Source: an uncultured Clostridia bacterium
Lineage (GTDB): Bacteria; Bacillota; Clostridia; UMGS1810
DNA length: 10,425 nt
NCBI GenBank assembly: GCA_934500875.1
Contig: CAKSTL010000019.1
Coordinates: forward strand, 1 to 10,425
Reading direction: 5' to 3'
Each line of letters begins with the position of its first letter. Position 1 is the first letter of the stretch. The translations under genes and the position numbers were made by a program. This document shows positions 1 through 5,637 of this stretch, one piece after another. Below the pieces are notes generated by a model, which saw only the letters and a program-made list of their open reading frames with translations, was not told where the DNA came from and ran no database searches.

Positions 1-180
1 TCGAGCTTTTTTAACGCAGAAATTCGCAAAAAAGATGTTTGTCAGGGCAATGTTTCCTTGTCGGGCTGTGGCTTATGCGGTACGCTTTTTGTATTTTCTG
101 TGCGATGTGCCTGTGCAATACGCTATTTTAGTGTTTTTTGTGCGATATGTCCTTTGTTTTTTACGGCACGTTCTTTTGCA
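1..180. other. Non-coding region downstream of rhaB
   Basis: I see no gene here. On the minus strand there is no ATG at all and stops occur in all frames. The plus-strand frames are open but encode phenylalanine- and cysteine-rich translations with no recognisable domain and no convincing ribosome binding site, and they run into the antisense of rhaB. The region holds an imperfect tandem duplication, described separately. I found no clear intrinsic terminator for rhaB. Confidence 0.6.
80..158. repeat. Imperfect tandem duplication, two copies of about 40 bases
   Basis: Two adjacent units, about 80-118 and 119-158, share TACGCT at their left ends and a T-run followed by TGTGCGATRTGYC at positions 94-111 and 134-151, offset by 40 bases. 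In that 18-base core only about three positions differ. The flanking bases have diverged more. This is seen directly. Its origin (slippage, remnant of a small repeat element) is unknown. Confidence 0.45.
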
Positions 181-1650
181 TTACTGTTTTTCGATAACTT
201 TTTTAAATCTTTCAAACGCTTCGTCCCACTCTTTTGTGTGATTGGGTTTATAGGATTTTAACGGGAACGAATTTGCGATAATTTTTCTTGCCTCGGCAAT
301 ATCTTTAATCTCGCCGGCGCTTATAAGGCACATTGCAATATTTCCGAGTGCCGTTGCCTCAACGGGTCCTGCGTCAACGTCAATATTGCAGGCGTCGGAT
401 GTCATTGCGCAAAGGAACGGGTCTTTTGTGCCGCCGCCGACAATGTTGATTTTTTCAAACTTTTTGCCCGAAATATCTTCAAGATTAATAAGAGCAAGCC
501 TGTATTTGAGCGCAAGGCTTTCGTATATGCACCTTACCGTTTCGCCTATGGTTTCGGGAGCACGCTGACCTGTTTTTTTGCAGTATTCCACAATGCGTCC
601 GGGAATGTCTCCGGGTTTTCCGAATTCGGGATAATCGGGGTCGATAAAGCATTTGAACGGCTCGGATTCTCTTGCCTGAGCCTCAAGGTCGGCAAAAGTT
701 AAGTCCTTGCCCTCTTTTTTATATGTCCTGCGTGATTCCTGAATAAGCCACAGACCCATAATATTTGTAAGAAATCTTATTTTTCCTCCGCAGCCGCCCT
801 CGTTTGTATAGGACGAAAGATATCCTTTTTCGGTTATGTTCGGCTCGTCAAGCTCTGTTCCGAAAAGCGACCACGTTCCGCAGCTTATATACACAAAATC
901 TTTTTTGTCGGACGGCACTGATACCACTGCCGAGGCTGTATCGTGCGAGCCTACGGCGATAACGTCCGCTTTTTTTACTTTAAGCTCTTCGCAAACCTTA
1001 TCGGAGAGCTGACCTATTTTTTTGCCCGGCATAATTATATCGCAAAAAATATCGGTGTTAATTCCGAATTTTTCAAGAAGGTCAAAATCCCAGTTTTTTG
1101 TGTACGGATTAAGCATTTGCGACGTTGAGGCGATGGTATATTCGTTTTTTGCAACCCCGGTTAAAAAGTAGTTTAAAAGGTCGGGCATAAACAAAAATGT
1201 TTTTGCGTTTTCAAGAATGTGATTTTTGTGGTTTTTTTCGTATACAAGCTGAAAAAGCGTGTTAAAATCAAGAATTTGTATGCCTGTTTTTTTGTATATT
1301 TCCTTGATGTCCATTACCTCGGACGCTTCTTTTCTGCCTGTTGCGTTGCGCACATCACGGTAGTGAACGGGGTTTGTCAAAAGTGCGCCGTCGCTGTCCA
1401 AAAGGGCATAGTCAACACCCCAGGTGTCTATGCCTATAAGGTCAAAGCCGCCGTCGTTGTTTGCCTTTACTATTGCCTGTTTTATTTCGTCAAGAAGGTG
1501 CAAAACATCCCAGAGAAAATCGTTTCCTGCCCATACGCCGTTATTTTGAAAACGGTGAATTTCTTTAAGATTGATTTTGCCGTCCTCGATTTTTGCAATT
1601 ATTCCTCTGCCGCTGGACGCACCAAGGTCTATTGCGAGTACTTTTTTCAT
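181..1650 (-). CDS. rhaB: Rhamnulokinase (L-rhamnulose kinase)
   Basis: This cytoplasmic FGGY-family sugar kinase phosphorylates L-rhamnulose with ATP to L-rhamnulose 1-phosphate, the second step of L-rhamnose breakdown. The 489-residue product has the length of E. coli RhaB. Visible features are the N-terminal ATP-binding strand AIDLGASSGRG (residues 6-16), IDTWGVDYALLD (74-85), HYRD (96-99), GSHDTASA (234-241) whose D237 matches the family catalytic aspartate, SCGTWSL (256-262) and the C-terminal nucleotide loop GGGTKD (405-410). The open frame extends upstream to 1920, but that part overlaps feoB. I chose the ATG at 1650, which is preceded by AAAGGATG and lies where the family N-terminus begins. 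It starts 23 bases after the feoB stop with no room for a promoter or terminator, so co-transcription with feoAB is inferred. Rhamnose isomerase and aldolase genes are not in the window. Identification is firm; the metabolic link to iron transport is unexplained. Confidence 0.95.
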   Translation of the reverse strand: MKKVLAIDLGASSGRGIIAKIEDGKINLKEIHRFQNNGVWAGNDFLWDVLHLLDEIKQAIVKANNDGGFDLIGIDTWGVDYALLDSDGALLTNPVHYRDVRNATGRKEASEVMDIKEIYKKTGIQILDFNTLFQLVYEKNHKNHILENAKTFLFMPDLLNYFLTGVAKNEYTIASTSQMLNPYTKNWDFDLLEKFGINTDIFCDIIMPGKKIGQLSDKVCEELKVKKADVIAVGSHDTASAVVSVPSDKKDFVYISCGTWSLFGTELDEPNITEKGYLSSYTNEGGCGGKIRFLTNIMGLWLIQESRRTYKKEGKDLTFADLEAQARESEPFKCFIDPDYPEFGKPGDIPGRIVEYCKKTGQRAPETIGETVRCIYESLALKYRLALINLEDISGKKFEKINIVGGGTKDPFLCAMTSDACNIDVDAGPVEATALGNIAMCLISAGEIKDIAEARKIIANSFPLKSYKPNHTKEWDEAFERFKKVIEKQ

Positions 1651-1673
1651 ATTAAAACTCATCCTTTCGTAAT

Positions 1674-3836
1674 TTATAAAATCCCCTTTTTTTGAGTACA
1701 TTTTGAGTATTTTGTGCATTTTACGCAGTCTTTGCCGCAGCTTTTCCTTTGGCGGAAAAGATAAATCAAAATTGCGGCAATTGCCGAAATCAGCACAATT
1801 CCGACTGCGATTTGCGGTATTTTCGGAGAAAAATTTCTGCCGAAGCCCATAAGCCTTCCTGCGTTGTATACGCAAAATGCACATACATATGCAAATGCGG
1901 TTTGATAAAGCATCATACACACCGCTTTGAGAGTGCTGTTAAATTCACGCCTTATTTCCGCCATTGCCGCAGCGCACGGCATATAAAGAAGCGTGAAAAT
2001 CAAAAACGAAAATGCCGCAAGGGGCGTTGCAAATACGGAAGAAAGTCCTGCACTGCCGCCTAAAAGCTTAAGCGTGCTTACCACCGTTTCTTTTGCGGTA
2101 AGACCCGTTACAAGTGCGGCGGCGGCTCTCCAGTCGCCGAATCCGAGCGGATAAAAAACGGGTGCGGCAATGCTTCCGAGTTTTGAGAGAATACTCTGCG
2201 ACGCATCATTTACCATATTAAAATGTATATCAAAATTTTGCAGAATCCATATAATTACGGACGCAAGAAATATTATTGTAAACGCTTTTGCGATAAAATC
2301 CTTCGCTTTTTCCCACATATGCAGACAAACGCTTTTAAATGACGGAAAACGGTATGCCGGAAGCTCCATTACAAACGGCACGGGCTTGCCTTTAAAGTGT
2401 ACTTTCTTTAAAAAAAGGCACGATAAAATTCCTGCAAATATACCGAATATATACAAAAATGTCATAACCGCCGCACGGTGCGATTTGAAAAACACCGACA
2501 CAAAAACCGAGTAAATCGGCAGTTTTGCGCTGCACGACATAAACGGCACCATAAGAATTGTCATTTTTCTGTCACGCTCGCTTGCAAGTGTGCGTGTTGC
2601 CATAATTGCCGGAACAGAACAGCCGAAGCCTATTATCAGCGGTACAAATGAACGCCCCGAGAGCCCGATTTTATAAAGAACCTTGTCCATTACAAACGCA
2701 ACACGTGCCATATATCCCGAATCTTCAAGGATTGACAAAAACAAAAACAGTATTACTATTGTCGGCAGAAACATAAGAACGCTTCCGACTCCGGAAAATA
2801 TGCCGTCAATGATGAGGGAGCGGAGCGCAGTGTTTACATTGGCGGAGCGAAGCGCACTGTCCGCTGCTGCGGTAACAAGGTTTATAACGTATTCAAAGCC
2901 GCCGCTCAGAAATGTTCCCGCAACGCCGAAGGTGATGTAAAAAATAAGCGCCATTACACCCGCAAAAATCGGAAACGCAAAATATTTGTTTGTAAGAACG
3001 GCATCGATTTTTACGCTGCGTGCCTGTTCTTTTGTCTGTTTCGGCTTTACAACCGCCTTTTTGCACAGTGCGGTGATAAAATCGTAGCGCATATCGGCAA
3101 GAGCCGCTTCACGGTCGGTTTTAAGGCTTGTTTCCATTTCGCACACGGTTTTATTTAATATATCAAGCTCGTTTTGGTTTAATTTGAGCAGTTTTATCAT
3201 AGGTTCGTCGCCCTCAATAAGCTTTGTTGCGGCAAATCTTACGGGGATGTTTTTTTGTTCTGCCTTTTTTTTGGCAAGGCTTGCGGCAGAGTTAACCGCA
3301 CGCAGAACACTGCCTTTGCAAAACTCGGTTTTTAACGGTTTTATGCCGTTTTCGGCTGTTTTTAATGCAATGCGCACAAGGTTTTCAATACCGTCGTTTT
3401 TGCTTGCGCTTATCGGCACAACCGGCACTCCAAGCCCGTCCGAGAGCATTTTTACATCTGCAGAGCCGCCGCTTGATTTTATTTCGTCCATCATATTAAG
3501 CGCAATAACCATAGGGATTCCCAGCTCGATAATCTGAAGCGAGAGATAGAGATTGCGTTCGATATTTGTAGCGTCGATTATATTGATAATTGCATCGGGA
3601 CGCTCGTTTATGAGAAAATCACGTGTTACCGTTTCTTCGGCGGTGTAGGGTGATATTGAATAAATTCCGGGCAGGTCCACAACAAATTTGTTTTTGTGTT
3701 TTTTTATAACGCCCTCCTTTTTTTCTACCGTTACGCCCGGAAAATTTCCGACGTGCTGATTGCTTCCGGTGAGCCGGTTGAAAAGCGTTGTCTTTCCGCA
3801 GTTCTGGTTTCCTATAAGGGCAAACGTTATACTCAT
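1674..3836 (-). CDS. feoB: Ferrous iron transport protein B (FeoB)
   Basis: FeoB is the polytopic inner-membrane permease of the Feo system, importing Fe2+ under the control of a cytoplasmic N-terminal GTPase domain. The 720-residue protein shows the G motifs in order: GNQNCGKT (residues 9-16, P-loop), the FPGVTVE switch I segment (32-38), DLPG (54-57), NMMD (114-117) and SAS (143-145). A helical linker follows, then a membrane domain carrying the family gate signatures GCSVPAIMATRTL, the SCSAKLPIY segment and the late AKETVVSTLK segment. The C-terminus ends in a lysine-rich tail with four cysteines (CGKDCVKCTKYSKC), as in many FeoB proteins that lack a separate FeoC; a metal or redox sensing role is inference. 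The start ATG at 3836 is preceded by AAGGA about 11 bases upstream. It lies 38 bases after feoA and 23 bases before rhaB in the same direction. Confidence 0.97.
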   Translation of the reverse strand: MSITFALIGNQNCGKTTLFNRLTGSNQHVGNFPGVTVEKKEGVIKKHKNKFVVDLPGIYSISPYTAEETVTRDFLINERPDAIINIIDATNIERNLYLSLQIIELGIPMVIALNMMDEIKSSGGSADVKMLSDGLGVPVVPISASKNDGIENLVRIALKTAENGIKPLKTEFCKGSVLRAVNSAASLAKKKAEQKNIPVRFAATKLIEGDEPMIKLLKLNQNELDILNKTVCEMETSLKTDREAALADMRYDFITALCKKAVVKPKQTKEQARSVKIDAVLTNKYFAFPIFAGVMALIFYITFGVAGTFLSGGFEYVINLVTAAADSALRSANVNTALRSLIIDGIFSGVGSVLMFLPTIVILFLFLSILEDSGYMARVAFVMDKVLYKIGLSGRSFVPLIIGFGCSVPAIMATRTLASERDRKMTILMVPFMSCSAKLPIYSVFVSVFFKSHRAAVMTFLYIFGIFAGILSCLFLKKVHFKGKPVPFVMELPAYRFPSFKSVCLHMWEKAKDFIAKAFTIIFLASVIIWILQNFDIHFNMVNDASQSILSKLGSIAAPVFYPLGFGDWRAAAALVTGLTAKETVVSTLKLLGGSAGLSSVFATPLAAFSFLIFTLLYMPCAAAMAEIRREFNSTLKAVCMMLYQTAFAYVCAFCVYNAGRLMGFGRNFSPKIPQIAVGIVLISAIAAILIYLFRQRKSCGKDCVKCTKYSKCTQKKGIL

Positions 3837-3874
3837 ATTTGCACCAATCCTTGTTTTTATGTATTTTTAAAAGG

Positions 3875-4099
3875 TTAAATTTTAACAATTTCTATGTTTT
3901 TTGCGTCATCAAGCCTGATTGTGAGCTCATAGCCCCTCAAACACAGCTCAATCGGGTCGCCCAGCGGCGCAACTTTTCTTACAAAAACCTCGGTGTTCGG
4001 CGTAAGACCCATATCAAGAAGCCTTCTTCTGAGCGCCCCTTTGCCGCCGACTGCCGTTATAACAGCGCTGCATCCCGTTTTGAGGTTATCAAGAGTCAT
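3875..4099 (-). CDS. feoA: Ferrous iron transport protein A (FeoA)
   Basis: FeoA is a small cytoplasmic SH3-fold protein that interacts with FeoB and is needed for full Fe2+ uptake. The 74-residue length and the family pattern are typical: an N-terminal LKTGCSAVITAVGGKG strand pair, then RRRLLDMGLTPNTEVFVRK, then PLGDPIELCLRGYELTIRLDDA and the final strand. The start is secure because GGAGGT lies 7 bases upstream of the ATG at 4099. It is the first gene of the feoA-feoB-rhaB unit, under the promoter at 4164-4193. Its 5' leader (roughly 55-60 bases) carries two copies of TTCAAAGAAA. I saw no fusion, truncation or odd codon use. Confidence 0.95.
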   Translation of the reverse strand: MTLDNLKTGCSAVITAVGGKGALRRRLLDMGLTPNTEVFVRKVAPLGDPIELCLRGYELTIRLDDAKNIEIVKI

Positions 4100-4121
4100 T
4101 AAAAAAACCTCCGTGTATATA

Positions 4122-4151
4122 TTTCTTTGAAAATTGTTGTTTTTCTTTGAA
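4122..4151 (-). repeat. Direct repeat in the feoA leader, 20-base period
   Basis: On the minus strand TCAAAGAAA occurs at 4142-4150 and again at 4122-4130, exactly 20 bases apart, about two helical turns. Both lie between the predicted transcription start (near 4157) and the feoA ribosome binding site. They could be paired regulator sites, or simple A-rich leader sequence. No known iron-regulator box is recognised. Confidence 0.35.
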
Positions 4152-4163
4152 TTTTACTGTTTT

Positions 4164-4193
4164 ATTATACAACACATATCATTCTTTTGTCAA
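4164..4193 (-). promoter_or_regulatory. Sigma-A-type promoter of feoA-feoB-rhaB
   Basis: On the minus strand a perfect TTGACA (4188-4193) is separated by 18 bases from a perfect TATAAT (4164-4169). Transcription would start near 4157, giving a leader of about 57 bases before feoA. This consensus strength suggests that control, presumably by iron, works by repression, but I see no classical Fur 19-mer in it. Confidence 0.82.
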
Positions 4194-4199
4194 TTACTA

Positions 4200-4228
4200 T
4201 TGATTTTGCAGTCAGAATATGTTATATT
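4200..4228 (+). promoter_or_regulatory. Divergent extended -10 promoter of the LCP-like gene
   Basis: TTGATT at 4200-4205, a 17-base spacer and TATATT at 4223-4228, with TGT directly before the -10 box (extended -10). Its -35 box lies only 6 bases from the -35 box of the opposite feoA promoter, and the two together form the inverted repeat TCAAT-tact-ATTGA at 4190-4203. Two polymerases could hardly occupy both sites at once. Confidence 0.65.
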
Positions 4229-4258
4229 TTATTTGTAAATTCTATTAAGGCGGAGATT

Positions 4259-5011
4259 ATGCTGGTTGAAAGAGAAACAAGATTTAAAATTTTAATTTTT
4301 TGCATATGTTCATTTATTATGATTTTTATAGGCGTGGTATGCGCATTTTCGTTAAAAAACTTGATAGACGACAGTAAAAAGCTTCCCGAAAACCTGAAAA
4401 AGAATGTGGGAATTTTGCTTATATTTGAGGATAAAAACGAAAAAAGCATTGATTTTTTGTGCGGCGCAAATATTGACGCAGGGCAGAAAAATATACGTCT
4501 TTTCCCCGTTTCAAAGGATGAGAGCACGGTATATAACGGCGAAGAGGCAAGCCTTTGCGAAATTTTTTCGGAAAACGGTGCGCAGGCGCTTTTTGAGAGC
4601 GTACAAAACAGTGCGGATACACCGTTTGAAAAATATGTTTGCCTTGACAAATCGGCGATTGAAAAAATTGCAAATATTACGGGCGACATAACCGCAGATA
4701 TCGGCGAGGGTGCAAAATTTTCAAATGACGGCGCCGATTTTAGCTTTGAGAGCGGAGAAAATGTGCTTTCGCCCGAAAAATTTTCGGCATTGTTTATGCA
4801 TTTTTGCAAGCTTAACAAAACCGGCAGCGCTTTAAAAATGCTTGAAGGCGCATTTACAAAGCTTAGCAAAATTAAGCTTTATAAATGGCAGGAAAAAGAA
4901 TTTTTCAATGTTATAAAAGACACAAAATCAAACATTGCAAGCTATGATTTTGACGATTTGGCGAAAATATTTTTAAATATGGATAATGCGCAGGTTGAAA
5001 TAAAACAATAA
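4259..5011 (+). CDS. Membrane-anchored protein with a degenerate LytR-CpsA-Psr-like domain
   Basis: A 250-residue protein of unproven function. It has a short basic N-terminus, one transmembrane segment (about residues 9-31, ILIFCICSFIMIFIGVVCAF) and an extracytoplasmic remainder. By eye, residues 48-175 follow the order of LCP domains, which attach polymers to peptidoglycan: a strand NVGILLIFED (49-58), a strand ending in FPVSKDE where LCP proteins have the arginine-bearing IPRD segment, ENGAQALFESVQNSADTPFEKYVCLDKSAIEKIANITGDI (first about 105-144), then FESGENVLSPEKFSALF (163-179) resembling the strand before the second arginine region. The conserved catalytic and lipid-binding arginines are not visible, so it is probably non-catalytic if the fold is right. 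I chose the ATG at 4259 because AAGGCGGAG precedes it and the helix follows at once; the ATG at 4187 lies in promoter sequence. It stands alone between a divergent feo unit and a convergent small-peptide unit. The fold call is inference. Confidence 0.6.
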   Translation: MLVERETRFKILIFCICSFIMIFIGVVCAFSLKNLIDDSKKLPENLKKNVGILLIFEDKNEKSIDFLCGANIDAGQKNIRLFPVSKDESTVYNGEEASLCEIFSENGAQALFESVQNSADTPFEKYVCLDKSAIEKIANITGDITADIGEGAKFSNDGADFSFESGENVLSPEKFSALFMHFCKLNKTGSALKMLEGAFTKLSKIKLYKWQEKEFFNVIKDTKSNIASYDFDDLAKIFLNMDNAQVEIKQ

Positions 5012-5017
5012 TTAAAA

Positions 5018-5054
5018 GGGCAAGGCACAGCCGTTTCCGGCATAAGCCCTGCCC
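5018..5054. terminator. Hairpin terminator between convergent units
   Basis: GGGCAAGGC (5018-5026) pairs with GCCCTGCCC (5046-5054) with one mismatch, and the loop contains a smaller GCCG/CGGC hairpin. On the minus strand the stem is followed by TTTTAATT, so it fits best as the terminator of the small-peptide run. On the plus strand it immediately follows the LCP-like stop but lacks a good T-tract. Confidence 0.7.
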
Positions 5055-5069
5055 GATTATTTGTAAGAT

Positions 5070-5240
5070 TTAACAGCAGCAGTTGTCGTCGTTTGAGAAA
5101 AGCAGCCAGATTACAACAATCGCACCGATTATAATCCAGATGTTATTTCCCGAAAATAAACCGCCGTTTGGTCTGCAGCACGGGTCGGGAGGACAGGGCG
5201 GCGGACACTTTGGCTCGCACGTATTACAGCAGTCAATCAT
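5070..5240 (-). CDS. Small cysteine- and proline-rich single-helix membrane peptide (56 aa)
   Basis: I do not recognise a named family with certainty. The 56-residue product starts MIDCCNTCEPKCPPPC, so the N-terminal third is proline-rich with seven cysteines (residues 4, 5, 8, 12, 16, 21, 22). A glycine-asparagine linker follows, then one hydrophobic helix of about residues 34-48 (IWIIIGAIVVIWLLF), and the tail is SNDDNCCC. GGAGG lies 6 bases before the ATG, as good a ribosome binding site as any in the window, which is the main evidence that it is translated. It is the last of three similar genes on this strand, 24 bases after its neighbour, and is followed by a terminator hairpin. The layout of Cys pairs on both sides of one helix resembles small membrane proteins found in spore-forming Firmicutes; a metal-binding or disulfide role is inference. 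Confidence 0.72.
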   Translation of the reverse strand: MIDCCNTCEPKCPPPCPPDPCCRPNGGLFSGNNIWIIIGAIVVIWLLFSNDDNCCC

Positions 5241-5264
5241 ATTTTACCTCCAAATTACTTGAAA

Positions 5265-5381
5265 TTACTGGCAGCAGGGTGTATTGTCCTCGCCGCAGTT
5301 TATGAACAACAAAAGGATGAGTATTAAGAACCACAATGCTGTACTGCTGTTTTCGCAGCAGCCTTTGCCGAAACCGAACAT
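5265..5381 (-). CDS. Small cysteine-containing single-helix membrane peptide (38 aa)
   Basis: A 38-residue peptide of unknown function: MFGFGKGCCENSSTA, then a hydrophobic helix (about residues 16-27, LWFLILILLLFI), then NCGEDNTPCCQ. Five cysteines (8, 9, 29, 36, 37) flank the helix. AAGGAGG ends 9 bases before the ATG. It shares with its two neighbours the CC pair before the helix, a helix ending in LLF, and a polar Asp/Asn stretch with a CC pair at the end. It is the middle gene of the run, 57 bases after the 31-residue gene and 24 bases before the 56-residue gene. A frame antisense to it is also open but has no domain or ribosome binding site. Confidence 0.72.
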   Translation of the reverse strand: MFGFGKGCCENSSTALWFLILILLLFINCGEDNTPCCQ

Positions 5382-5438
5382 ATGTGCGCACCTCCTTATT
5401 TTTGGATTTTTTGCGTTTTTTGCGTTTTGGATACGCAA

Positions 5439-5534
5439 TCAATCGCAGCAGCCGAAGAGAAGCAGGAACACCAAAATGAAAAATAACATACCGTCATTTC
5501 CGTTGAAAAGGTTTTGGCAGCAGCCTCTTGTCAT
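5439..5534 (-). CDS. Tiny cysteine-containing single-helix membrane peptide (31 aa)
   Basis: A 31-residue peptide of unknown function: MTRGCCQNLFNGNDG, then a hydrophobic helix (about residues 16-27, MLFFILVFLLLF), then GCCD. Four cysteines form one pair on each side of the helix. GGAGG lies 8 bases before the ATG. It is the first gene of the three-gene run and the minimal form of the shared architecture. The three peptides seem paralogous by layout, although too short and diverged for a firm alignment by eye. Expression might be sporulation-linked, given a possible mother-cell-type promoter upstream, but this is weak. Without a matching family its status as a real gene rests on the ribosome binding site, the shared pattern and the operon position. 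Confidence 0.68.
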   Translation of the reverse strand: MTRGCCQNLFNGNDGMLFFILVFLLLFGCCD

Positions 5535-5567
5535 AGTCAACACCTCCAAGCTTATTAATTGTATAAT

Positions 5568-5596
5568 TTGTTGGGCCTAATGCCTAATAATATATT
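5568..5596 (+). promoter_or_regulatory. Probable promoter of the glycosyltransferase-cca-ispE operon
   Basis: TTGTTG at 5568-5573, a 17-base spacer and TATATT at 5591-5596 precede the glycosyltransferase start. The spacer contains an exact tandem heptamer, GCCTAAT twice (5575-5581, 5582-5588), and the -10 box lies in the palindrome ATAATATATTAT (5587-5598). The -35 match is moderate. Confidence 0.45.
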
Positions 5597-5618
5597 ATGT
5601 GTTATGTATAAAATGTGT
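5591..5618 (-). promoter_or_regulatory. Possible mother-cell sigma (E/K-like) promoter for the small-peptide run
   Basis: On the minus strand CATAATATA (5591-5599) fits the loose sigma-K -10 pattern CATANNNTA, with AC (5617-5618) 17 bases upstream. Transcription would start some 40 bases before the first peptide ribosome binding site. The region is A/T-rich and the pattern is loose, so a chance match is quite possible. No convincing sigma-A promoter was seen on this strand. Confidence 0.22.
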
Positions 5619-5637
5619 GAAGATAAGGAGAGAAAAA

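Noticed and set aside
35..261. Two overlapping plus-strand open frames of 67-68 codons
   Set aside because: They are Phe/Cys-rich with no domain, lack a proper ribosome binding site, and run antisense into the certain rhaB gene.
1651..1920. Extended 579-codon version of rhaB
   Set aside because: The extra 90 residues overlap feoB on the same strand, have no family similarity, and a start at 1650 gives exactly the expected 489 residues.
4160..4230. Fur box in the feoA control region
   Set aside because: I looked for a GATAATNATTATC-like palindrome and saw none; only the -35 derived inverted repeat is present.
4222..4869. 215-codon minus-strand frame
   Set aside because: It is antisense to the LCP-like gene, serine- and phenylalanine-rich as expected of a shadow frame, and has no ribosome binding site at its start near 4869.
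5233..5442. 69-codon minus-strand frame and a 98-codon plus-strand frame across the small-peptide run
   Set aside because: Both are basic or low-complexity translations without ribosome binding sites, whereas the tiny peptides in the other frames have excellent sites and a shared layout.
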